From the NCBI GenBank assembly GCA_030950765.1, contig JAUZQX010000165.1:1-5266 (forward strand): a DNA stretch of 5,266 bases, read 5' to 3'. Shown here piece by piece: positions 1-5,266 of this stretch. Numbering within the stretch: the first letter of the stretch is position 1; each line of letters opens with the position of its first letter. A program made the translations under genes and the position numbers. Source of the stretch: Ghiorsea sp. (GTDB lineage Bacteria; Pseudomonadota; Zetaproteobacteria; Mariprofundales; Mariprofundaceae). The notes beneath the pieces were generated by a model, which worked only from the letters and a program-made list of their open reading frames with translations, ran no database searches and had not been told where the DNA came from.

Positions 1-149
1 GTGTGTTGGAAACATTTGCATCGTCATTGTTACCCAAACGTTGGTTGCGTGGGCAAGGTTTGCACATGATGCAATCCACCCCTTTACTCAAACAGTTTTT
101 ATTAAAACAGGCAGCAGGCATAGGTCAGCTTGAAGGGTTGAAATCATGA
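1..149 (+). CDS. C-terminal end of a UbiH/UbiF/UbiI-family FAD-dependent hydroxylase (partial, 5' end outside window)
   Basis: An open frame enters from the left edge (complete codons from position 3) and gives 48 residues before TGA at 147-149. The tail contains FASSLLPKRWLRGQGLHMMQ, then a PLLKQFLLKQAAGI segment. This matches the usual end of ubiquinone-biosynthesis hydroxylases: a helix with L-x-R-G-x-G-L followed by a K-x-x-L-x-x-x-A-x-G-I/L stretch. The neighbouring complete hydroxylase ends in the same pattern (RGLGMKAL, then IIKQMLMKNSTGI), so the two look like paralogues. The stop overlaps the next start as ATGA, which indicates an operon with coupled translation. By family the protein would be a flavin monooxygenase acting on a polyprenyl-phenol precursor of ubiquinone at the inner membrane. 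All FAD-binding motifs lie outside the window, so the hydroxylated ring position (UbiH, UbiI or UbiF role) cannot be told. The family call is fairly secure; the specific gene is not. Confidence 0.72.
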   Translation, partial: VLETFASSLLPKRWLRGQGLHMMQSTPLLKQFLLKQAAGIGQLEGLKS

Positions 150-1366
150 AACAGCAAAACGTTTTACAAGGTGAATATGTTGATCTAGTGATTGTTGGTG
201 GTGGCATGGTGGGTTTGATGCTTGCTGCAGCATTACGTCATTCAGGCTTGCATATTGTGGTGATTGAGCGGGCAGCATATCAACCCATGATGTCTATGGG
301 TTTGGATTGTCGGGTATCCGCTATTGTGCAGGGCAATGTGAATATCTTAAAAAGTGTGGGTGTTTGGCAGTATTTACAAGATAAAGCAGGGCTGATGACC
401 TCCATGCGCATTTGGGATGGGCAGGAGCAGGGCGGCATTCGTTATGAAGCGGAGGAAATCGGTGAAGATAAGCTTGGCATATTAGTGGAAAATGCCGCTT
501 TGATACAAGTCTTGCAGGATACACTCAAAGAAAGTGAAAATATTGAATTGCTTTGTCCTGAATCGGTGACATCTGTGCTTTGGAAACGTGATGGGGTGGA
601 GGTTACTTTAGAAAGTGGACAAGTATTTAATACACCTTTGGTTGTGGGTGCAGATGGCGGGCGTTCATGGTTACGTGGGCAAGCTGATATTGGTGTTTTT
701 AGTCGTGACTATAAACAAAAAGGCATTGTAGCAACGGTTAAACCACGCTTTTCGCATCAAAATACAGCTATGCAACGTTTTTTAGATACAGGACCTTTGG
801 CATTGTTACCCATGCAAGATGACATGTGCTCTATTGTATGGAGTGCATCCAATGAGCGGGCAGATGAATTGCTCCGTTTATCGGATAAAGATTTTCAACA
901 TGAACTTAATCTTGAAGTGGGTGGTGTGTTTGGTGGTATTGTTGATGTTGGTCAACGGGCTGCATTTCCACTTCAAGCGCAGCTGGCGAGACATATCGTT
1001 CGTCCTCGGTTAGCCTTGATAGGTGATGCTGCACATAGCATTCACCCACTTGCTGGTTTAGGGGTAAACCTTGGCTTGCGTGATGCCATGGTGCTGGCAC
1101 AAGAAATCGTTGATGCACGAAAGTTCGATGAAGATTGGGGTGATATATCAGTGCTTAATCGTTATATGAAACAGCGTATGCCTGATGTCTTGATGACCAT
1201 GGCAAGCATGGAGGTTCTGCACCGAACATTCAAAGTACAGTTGCCTGCTTGGATAAAATTACGTGGTTTAGGCATGAAAGCTTTGGGTAATGCAGGTATC
1301 ATCAAACAGATGCTGATGAAAAATAGCACAGGCATCAACTTACCTGTGCCGCATACGATTGAATGA
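146..1366 (+). CDS. FAD-dependent ubiquinone-biosynthesis hydroxylase (UbiH/UbiF/UbiI/COQ6 family)
   Basis: This is a complete 406-residue flavoprotein monooxygenase of the usual family length. It carries the N-terminal Rossmann FAD motif GGGMVG (residues 18-23), the acidic end of strand 2 at E41-R42, the D-x-R motif (DCR, 54-56), the mid-protein motif GADGGRS (168-174) and the second FAD motif around GD 293-294. The ubiquinone hydroxylase signature HPLAGLGVNLGLRDA follows at 300-314. The family normally hydroxylates the aromatic ring of a polyprenyl-phenol intermediate using O2 and NAD(P)H, associated with the inner membrane. Signature position 305 is Leu where E. coli UbiH, UbiF and UbiI have Gln (AGQG). 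The ATG overlaps the stop of the upstream paralogue by 4 nt, and GAAGGG lies 8 nt before it (132-137). There is no signal peptide or clear membrane span. The family is certain; which ring carbon it acts on is not decidable here, so no symbol is given. Confidence 0.9.
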   Translation: MKQQNVLQGEYVDLVIVGGGMVGLMLAAALRHSGLHIVVIERAAYQPMMSMGLDCRVSAIVQGNVNILKSVGVWQYLQDKAGLMTSMRIWDGQEQGGIRYEAEEIGEDKLGILVENAALIQVLQDTLKESENIELLCPESVTSVLWKRDGVEVTLESGQVFNTPLVVGADGGRSWLRGQADIGVFSRDYKQKGIVATVKPRFSHQNTAMQRFLDTGPLALLPMQDDMCSIVWSASNERADELLRLSDKDFQHELNLEVGGVFGGIVDVGQRAAFPLQAQLARHIVRPRLALIGDAAHSIHPLAGLGVNLGLRDAMVLAQEIVDARKFDEDWGDISVLNRYMKQRMPDVLMTMASMEVLHRTFKVQLPAWIKLRGLGMKALGNAGIIKQMLMKNSTGINLPVPHTIE

Positions 1367-1416
1367 GGTTAAGAAGAGCTGTTAATGGAGAATAATGAAG
1401 CTCTGGGTTTGAATGC

Positions 1417-1444
1417 TTGACCAAAAGCTTAGTAAACACATAAT
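1417..1444 (+). promoter_or_regulatory. Probable sigma70 promoter for the yceD-rpmF-plsX-fabH block
   Basis: TTGACC (1417-1422) matches the -35 consensus at five of six bases. It is followed after 16 nt by CATAAT (1439-1444), five of six for the -10. Transcription would start near 1451, leaving a leader of about 50 nt before the yceD GTG, with the Shine-Dalgarno inside it. The position, in the 136-nt gap between the hydroxylase pair and yceD, suits the head of a new transcription unit. This is inferred from sequence match only. No operator was recognised around it. Confidence 0.6.
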
Positions 1445-1489
1445 GCGCGCTCATTTTCATTGCTTAGCCTTATGTCGAAGCTTGAGGTG

Positions 1490-1495
1490 AGGAGG
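1490..1495 (+). promoter_or_regulatory. Strong ribosome binding site fixing the GTG start of yceD
   Basis: AGGAGG is a full anti-16S match and lies 7 nt before GTG 1503. There is no ATG in the right frame nearby that would keep the conserved N-terminal part of the protein, so this site decides the start. Confidence 0.85.
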
Positions 1496-1502
1496 TTTTA
1501 TA

Positions 1503-2060
1503 GTGTCTCAAAAAGATAAGTTTAACCTTACACTTCAAGGCCTTGCAAGCTCTGGAAGGCAATGGGATGAAGCGGTTCCTCTGGCATTGTTGGCAGATGT
1601 GAGTTTTGGTGATTTGAATGTGAAGTCACCCTTGTTTAGCGATATGCTGTGGAAAGGAAGCTTGAAGTCGGAAGCGGGTCAGTTTGTGTTGGCAGGCGCA
1701 TGGCAGATGGATGTACCAAGGCGTTGTGGGCGTTGTAACGTTGAGTTTGCATTGGCGATGCAAGCCGATGTGCATGTTATATATGAGCTTGGAAAAGCAC
1801 GAGACTTGGCTGAAGAAGAAGAGTTGAATGCGGAAGATTGCGAACAAGAGGTTTTGGCCTCGCCGGGTGAGTTGGATATGTTGAATGTGTTGCGCGAGCA
1901 GTTTTGGTTAGCTTGGCAGCCCATGGTGGTTTGTTCAGAAGATTGTAAAGGTTTGTGTTTGCAATGTGGTGTTGATTTGAACCATGATGAGTGTGATTGT
2001 CATGGTCAGGTCAAAGAAAACTCATTTGCAGCACTGAAAGATTTTAAGTTTGATGCTTGA
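1503..2060 (+). CDS. yceD: YceD / DUF177 family protein (23S rRNA accumulation protein)
   Basis: A 185-residue soluble protein starting at GTG, with a perfect Shine-Dalgarno upstream. It has the DUF177 layout: an N-terminal beta-rich part, a CGRC pair (Cys75, Cys78) after VPRR, an acidic central stretch (DLAEEEELNAED, 101-112) and a second cysteine cluster (Cys144, Cys148, Cys152, Cys155, Cys164, Cys166). It ends in the conserved NSFAALKDFKF. The cluster contains the family's CKGLCLQCG core, which is compatible with metal binding, although that is inference. DUF177 proteins have been tied to 23S rRNA accumulation or processing, and the gene is almost always next to rpmF, as here. The molecular activity is unknown. 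The 116-nt gap to rpmF is larger than in many relatives but has no obvious terminator, so co-transcription is likely. The family assignment is very firm. Confidence 0.93.
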   Translation: MSQKDKFNLTLQGLASSGRQWDEAVPLALLADVSFGDLNVKSPLFSDMLWKGSLKSEAGQFVLAGAWQMDVPRRCGRCNVEFALAMQADVHVIYELGKARDLAEEEELNAEDCEQEVLASPGELDMLNVLREQFWLAWQPMVVCSEDCKGLCLQCGVDLNHDECDCHGQVKENSFAALKDFKFDA

Positions 2061-2140
2061 TTGGGTTTAGTCTGTTAGGCTGCGCCCGAAATAAGCTTGA
2101 AGTATGCGAAAGCGAAATGATGATTTGTTGTGATTCCTGA

Positions 2141-2150
2141 TTAATATTAA
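2141..2150. repeat. 10-bp perfect palindrome TTAATATTAA in the yceD-rpmF gap
   Basis: The palindrome is perfect and lies 26 nt before the rpmF start, in a 116-nt gap that otherwise holds no gene, terminator or convincing promoter. It could be a protein-binding site, or simply an A/T-rich chance match. No known operator was recognised. Confidence 0.3.
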
Positions 2151-2176
2151 GGTGTTACGATACGAAGGAGTATGAA

Positions 2177-2359
2177 ATGGCTGTACCAAAGAGAAAAACC
2201 AGTGCCTCAAAACGTAATATGCGTCGTTCACACGATACAATTAAACTTTCTGGCATGAGCGAATGCACAGAGTGCGGTGAAATGCACCGTCAGCACTATG
2301 CTTGCCAAAGTTGTGGTCATTATAAAGGCCGTGAGGTTGTAGCAACAGCTGAAGCTTAA
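2177..2359 (+). CDS. rpmF: 50S ribosomal protein L32
   Basis: A 60-residue basic protein with the L32 signature start MAVPKRKTSASKRNMRRSH. The C-terminal zinc-ribbon half has two CxxC pairs (Cys30/Cys33 and Cys43/Cys46) and ends in the typical GHYKGREVV. It is a structural component of the large ribosomal subunit, and its length is normal for the family. It keeps all four cysteines, so it is the zinc-binding (C+) form rather than the cysteine-free paralogue some bacteria use in zinc shortage. AAGGAG (2165-2170) lies 6 nt before the ATG. A nearer ATG at 2172 is out of frame and not used. The stop codon overlaps the plsX start by one base (TAATG), as expected for the conserved rpmF-plsX pair. 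Confidence 0.97.
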   Translation: MAVPKRKTSASKRNMRRSHDTIKLSGMSECTECGEMHRQHYACQSCGHYKGREVVATAEA

Positions 2360-3441
2360 TGCCTACAGCGAACAAAACCTCTACGCAGGTATTGGCTTCT
2401 GAACAAGCATTGGTACCTGTAGAGAAAAAATTAGCGCGCATTCTTTTGGATGGACATGGTGGCGATGGTGCCCCTGATGTTGTTCTTGATGCGTTGAAAG
2501 ATACGATAACTTCGTCTTCATTGAAGGCGAAGTTTGGTGTTTGTGGGCTTGTAGAAGTAATCGAGCCTGCCCTCAAAGCTCGTGGGCTTGATGGTTTGGT
2601 AGATATTGTCCCCGCAACAGAAGTGATTGCGATGGATGATTCACCTGCTGTGGCAGTGCGTCGTAAAAAACAATCATCTATCCATGTCGCAGCAAGAGCT
2701 GTGCGTGATGGCGAGTGGGATGCTATGGTGAGTGCTGGTAATACAGGCGCACTGATGGCAATTTCCAAACTTATTCTTAAAACATTACCAAGTATTGATA
2801 GACCAGCCTTGGCATCCATGATTCCCGCCAGTGATGGTGGTACATTCTTCCTTGATATTGGTGCAAACATTGATTGTTCGTCAGAGCATTTGGTGCAACT
2901 TGCGGTGATGGGAAGCTGTTATTTGCAGGCTGCTGAAGGTGTTGAAAACCCAAGAGTTGGCTTGCTTAATGTAGGCACAGAAGATGGTAAAGGCACGGAT
3001 GTGGTCAAAGTTGCGGGTACACGTTTAAAAACATCAGGTTTGAACTTTATTGGTAATGTTGAAGGCACAGATTTATTTTCAGACCGCGTTGATGTGGTTG
3101 TGTGTGATGGTTTTGTAGGTAATGTCGCCTTAAAAACCATGGAAGGTGTTGCCAATTTGATGCTAAACACGATTAAAAAGGAACTAACCTCAAGCTTTAT
3201 CTCCAAAGTTGGTGCTTTGTTGTCACGTAAAGCTTTGAAACGTGTCAAAAACGCATTACACCCTAGTGAACATAACGGTGCGCCTTTGCTTGGTTTGAAT
3301 GGTATCGTGGTAAAAAGTCATGGTGGCGCTGATGTGCGTGGTTATGCATGCGCGATTGAAGTTGCCATTCGTGAGGTTGATGCCAACCTGATTGAACGTA
3401 CGATTGAGACTATGAATACCATGGCAGAGGCATCAACATGA
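2359..3441 (+). CDS. plsX: Phosphate acyltransferase PlsX (acyl-ACP:phosphate acyltransferase)
   Basis: A 360-residue protein that converts acyl-ACP and phosphate into acyl-phosphate, the donor used by PlsY for the first acylation of glycerol-3-phosphate. It is a peripheral membrane enzyme. Family landmarks in order are DGHGGDGAP (31-39), SAGNTGALM (125-133), DIGANIDC (166-173), LLNVGTEDGKG (202-212), NFIGNVEGTDLF (229-240), VVCDGFVGNVALKT (247-260) and APLLGLNGIVVKSHG (308-322). The first motif is usually D-x-MGGD-x-x-P, but here Met is His. About 24 residues (lysine-, serine- and threonine-containing, no membrane span) precede the core, while E. coli PlsX starts almost at the motif. The ATG is coupled to rpmF by a 1-nt overlap with only a weak GAAG upstream. 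An internal TTG start (2392 or 2410) would shorten the extension. It overlaps fabH by 4 nt. The function is firm; the exact start is less so. Confidence 0.95.
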   Translation: MPTANKTSTQVLASEQALVPVEKKLARILLDGHGGDGAPDVVLDALKDTITSSSLKAKFGVCGLVEVIEPALKARGLDGLVDIVPATEVIAMDDSPAVAVRRKKQSSIHVAARAVRDGEWDAMVSAGNTGALMAISKLILKTLPSIDRPALASMIPASDGGTFFLDIGANIDCSSEHLVQLAVMGSCYLQAAEGVENPRVGLLNVGTEDGKGTDVVKVAGTRLKTSGLNFIGNVEGTDLFSDRVDVVVCDGFVGNVALKTMEGVANLMLNTIKKELTSSFISKVGALLSRKALKRVKNALHPSEHNGAPLLGLNGIVVKSHGGADVRGYACAIEVAIREVDANLIERTIETMNTMAEAST

Positions 3442-4457
3442 GTTTGAGCACACATATCATCGGTGTTGGCGGTTATTTACCTGAACATGTGATGACCAAT
3501 GATGACTTGGCGAAAGTGGTGGACACATCCGACGAATGGATTCGTGAACGCACAGGTATCACCCAACGCCACATTATCGCTAAAGATGAATATACATCAG
3601 ACTTAGCAACACGCGCTGGAGCACAAGCTTTAGAAGATGCGGGTATCAGTATTGATGATATTGATGCCATTGTGGTGGCTACCACAACACCTGATATGAT
3701 TTTCCCATCCACAGCTAGCATGGTGCAACACAAATTGGGCGGTAAAGGTTTTCCTGCTTGGGATATTCAGGCTGTATGTTCGGGTTTTGTATATGGACTA
3801 GCGCAAGTGGACGGCATGATGCGTGGCGGCATGTTCAAACGCGTGTTGTTGATTGGCGCTGAATCCATGAGCCGAATTCTGGATTGGAAAGATAGAAATA
3901 CTTGTGTGTTGTTTGGTGATGGTGCTGGTGCTGTGGTACTTGAATTTAAAGATGATGAAGGTGGTATCATCGGTTCTGTATTGCATTGTGATGGTTCGTA
4001 CCGTGATTTGTTGCGCGCCAAACATGCACACCCTGGTGCAAGTCCACACAACGACCGCGTTAAACAAGATAGATTGGATATGAATACTGATGCAGCAGGT
4101 GTGGCAGCTGTTGAAATGAAGGGAAATGAAGTCTTTCGTTTTGCAGTGACCAAGCTTGGTGAAGTGGTCAAAGAAGTGCTAGAGAAATATGATGTTCAAC
4201 AATCCGAATTGGATTGGTTGGTGCCACATCAAGCCAATATTCGTATTTTAAATGCCACAGCCAAAAAACTGGGTATGAGCATCGACCAAGTTGCACTCAC
4301 CGTTGCTAAACATGCCAATACATCGGCAGCATCTGTGCCCTTGGCATTGAATGACATTTACCGTGCTGGCAAAATAAAGAAAGGGCAGCTTTTATTGTTA
4401 GAGGCCTTTGCAGGTGGTTTTGCATGGGGCGCAAACTTAGTCCGCTGGTCTAAATAA
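3438..4457 (+). CDS. fabH: Beta-ketoacyl-ACP synthase III (FabH)
   Basis: A 339-residue condensing enzyme that starts type II fatty acid synthesis by joining acetyl-CoA (or another short acyl-CoA) to malonyl-ACP. The catalytic triad is visible: Cys114 in QAVCSGF, His264 in VPHQANIRI and Asn294 in HANTSAAS. The His-Asn spacing of 30 residues equals that of E. coli FabH (244 and 274). The N-terminal TSDEWIRERTGI (30-41), the FGDGAGAVVLE stretch (159-169) and the C-terminal LEAFAGGFAWGANLVRW are typical. It is about 20 residues longer than the E. coli enzyme. Some 18 of these lie between Cys114 and His264, mainly in the loop at about residues 190-225 before MKGNEVF. Longer loops of this kind occur in other FabH proteins. 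The ATG overlaps the plsX stop as ATGA, with AGAGG (3426-3430) 7 nt upstream, so translation is coupled. Confidence 0.97.
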   Translation: MSLSTHIIGVGGYLPEHVMTNDDLAKVVDTSDEWIRERTGITQRHIIAKDEYTSDLATRAGAQALEDAGISIDDIDAIVVATTTPDMIFPSTASMVQHKLGGKGFPAWDIQAVCSGFVYGLAQVDGMMRGGMFKRVLLIGAESMSRILDWKDRNTCVLFGDGAGAVVLEFKDDEGGIIGSVLHCDGSYRDLLRAKHAHPGASPHNDRVKQDRLDMNTDAAGVAAVEMKGNEVFRFAVTKLGEVVKEVLEKYDVQQSELDWLVPHQANIRILNATAKKLGMSIDQVALTVAKHANTSAASVPLALNDIYRAGKIKKGQLLLLEAFAGGFAWGANLVRWSK

Positions 4458-4499
4458 GTTCATATCACAGCTTATTTGTCCGCTAGCAGCGTCAAATAT

Positions 4500-4519
4500 G
4501 CTTACTTACAGTAGTAAGC
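4500..4519. repeat. Stem-loop in the fabH-fabD gap, possible weak terminator or attenuator
   Basis: GCTTACT (4500-4506) and AGTAAGC (4513-4519) are perfect 7-bp inverted arms around a 6-nt loop. Pyrimidine-rich sequence (CTTCTTTCCTT) follows from 4524, but there is no clean U-run, so a strong intrinsic terminator is not supported. CAGCTTA at 4468-4474 is complementary to TAAGCTG at 4515-4521. It would compete with the downstream arm, so an alternative fold exists. A second small hairpin, CGCT-AGC-AGCG, lies at 4481-4491. The pairing is seen directly; any role in tuning fabD expression is inference. The element could also be one copy of a dispersed intergenic repeat. Confidence 0.45.
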
Positions 4520-4600
4520 TGCGCTTCTTTCCTTGCTCCCGAACAAAACACTGTAATCTGAGTCTTATTTAATATGTAATAGTTTGAAATTAAATATTTT

Positions 4601-4605
4601 AGGGG
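4601..4605 (+). promoter_or_regulatory. Ribosome binding site supporting the TTG start of fabD
   Basis: AGGGG lies 6 nt before TTG 4612. An in-frame TAG at 4600-4602 blocks any start further upstream. The next in-frame ATG (codon 19) falls after the essential PGQGSQ motif, so the start must be TTG 4612 or, much less likely, ATT 4609. Confidence 0.75.
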
Positions 4606-4611
4606 TTTATT

Positions 4612-5266
4612 TTGAGTTCTGATTTAGTATTTTTCTTTCCTGGGCAAGGTTCCCAATCTAAAGGTATGTTGGCTGATTTGATTGCTGATGAATCAGTCGT
4701 TGCCGGCACCTTTAGCCAAGCATCCGATGCGCTGGGTTATGATATGGCAGCATTGGTCACCGTGGATGCCGATGGTAAACTCGACCAAACCGAATATACA
4801 CAACCTGCATTATTAACAGCATCCACTGCACTTTATCGTTTATGGACATCGCGTGGTGGTGTGAAGCCTGCACAAGTGGCAGGGCATAGTTTGGGCGAAT
4901 ATTCAGCATTGGTTGCAGCTAATGCACTTGATTTTTCGGATGCAGTGCAATTGGTAGCATTTCGTGGGCAAGCCATGAGCAAGGCAGTGCCTGCGGGTGT
5001 GGGTAAAATGGCTGCAATTATTGGGCTTGATGATGTCAAAGTCGTAGAACTTTGTGCGCAAACATCTGATGATACAAGTAAAGTATGGGCAGCAAACTTT
5101 AATTGCCCTGGTCAATTGGTGGTGGCTGGTCATGCCGCAGCAACAGATCGGTTGATGATTTTAGCCAAAGAAGCAGGTGCAAAACGCGCACTTCCTTTGG
5201 CTGTGTCTGCACCATCACATACACCGTTGATGCAAGATGCAGCCGATGCGATGGCAGAAAAACTTG
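4612..5266 (+). CDS. fabD: Malonyl-CoA:ACP transacylase FabD (partial, 3' end outside window)
   Basis: The frame runs open from TTG 4612 to the right edge: 218 codons of an expected 310 or so. FabD moves the malonyl group from CoA to acyl carrier protein, supplying the extender for FabH and later condensations. Visible motifs are FFFPGQGSQSKGM (7-19, oxyanion Gln12), TQPALLTAS, the nucleophile elbow GHSLGEYSA with Ser93, FRGQAMS with substrate-binding Arg118, and SAPSHTPLM with the catalytic His203. These correspond to Gln11, Ser92, Arg117 and His201 of the E. coli enzyme, so the catalytic set is intact as far as the window goes. The N-terminus fits the family exactly when TTG is used. The gap of 154 nt after fabH is longer than the few bases in E. 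coli and contains a stem-loop, so its expression may be partly uncoupled from fabH. fabG and acpP would be expected beyond the edge. Confidence 0.95.
   Translation, partial: MSSDLVFFFPGQGSQSKGMLADLIADESVVAGTFSQASDALGYDMAALVTVDADGKLDQTEYTQPALLTASTALYRLWTSRGGVKPAQVAGHSLGEYSALVAANALDFSDAVQLVAFRGQAMSKAVPAGVGKMAAIIGLDDVKVVELCAQTSDDTSKVWAANFNCPGQLVVAGHAAATDRLMILAKEAGAKRALPLAVSAPSHTPLMQDAADAMAEKL

Noticed and set aside
1375..1404. Inverted repeat AGAGCT / AGCTCT just after the hydroxylase stop, as a terminator
   Set aside because: The stem is only 6 bp with an 18-nt loop and no following T-run, so an intrinsic terminator is not supported.
2125..2161. Possible promoter before rpmF using TTGTTG with TATTAA or TACGAT
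   Set aside because: The spacings (14 nt, or 25 nt for TACGAT) are wrong, and TACGAT would start transcription on top of the ribosome binding site.
2241..2870. 209-codon open frame on the minus strand across rpmF and plsX
   Set aside because: It lies wholly antisense to two certain genes, has no recognisable motif, and is serine/alanine-rich as expected for a shadow frame.
3767..4171. 134-codon minus-strand open frame inside fabH
   Set aside because: It is antisense to the catalytic region of fabH, with no family features and no supporting ribosome binding context.
4476..4502. TTGTCC and TATGCT as a promoter for fabD
   Set aside because: The spacer is only 15 nt, both boxes are imperfect, and the start would fall inside the stem-loop. 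Too weak to list.
4584..4612. TTGAAA followed by A/T-rich sequence as a fabD promoter
   Set aside because: A correctly spaced -10 would lie at 4607-4612, placing the transcript start inside the fabD coding region without its ribosome binding site.

Overview
The window is a stretch of ordinary proteobacterial core metabolism, read entirely on the + strand. Ubiquinone-type FAD hydroxylases next to the classic yceD-rpmF-plsX-fabH-fabD order point to an aerobic (or at least respiring) member of the Pseudomonadota. The base composition leans towards A/T, with many T- or A-ending codons. The class cannot be fixed from sequence reading alone. Gamma-, beta- and low-GC zetaproteobacteria would all fit, and I offer no genus.

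Layout. Positions 1-149 hold the last 48 codons of a FAD-dependent aromatic hydroxylase of the UbiH/UbiF/UbiI type. It overlaps by 4 nt (ATGA) a second, complete hydroxylase of the same family (146-1366), so the two form a translationally coupled tandem pair. After a 136-nt gap containing a good sigma70-like promoter comes yceD (DUF177, GTG start, 1503-2060). A 116-nt gap follows, then rpmF (ribosomal protein L32, 2177-2359), plsX (2359-3441) and fabH (3438-4457). The last three are joined by 1-nt and 4-nt overlaps. A 154-nt A/T-rich gap with a stem-loop precedes fabD. That gene starts at TTG 4612 and runs off the right edge after 218 codons.

How the genes work together. The hydroxylases add ring hydroxyls during ubiquinone synthesis and are probably a separate transcription unit from what follows. 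The second block links ribosome assembly (YceD, L32) with membrane lipid building. FabD makes malonyl-ACP, FabH condenses it with acetyl-CoA to start chains, and PlsX converts finished acyl-ACP to acyl-phosphate for phospholipid synthesis. This grouping is well known from E. coli and relatives.

I found no mobile element, CRISPR array, tRNA or rRNA, and no convincing undescribed system. The points worth a second look are modest. They are the hydroxylase tandem and an altered residue in its flavin-site motif, a PlsX with an N-terminal extension and an altered glycine-rich motif, the structured fabH-fabD gap, and the TTG start of fabD, which is easily missed.
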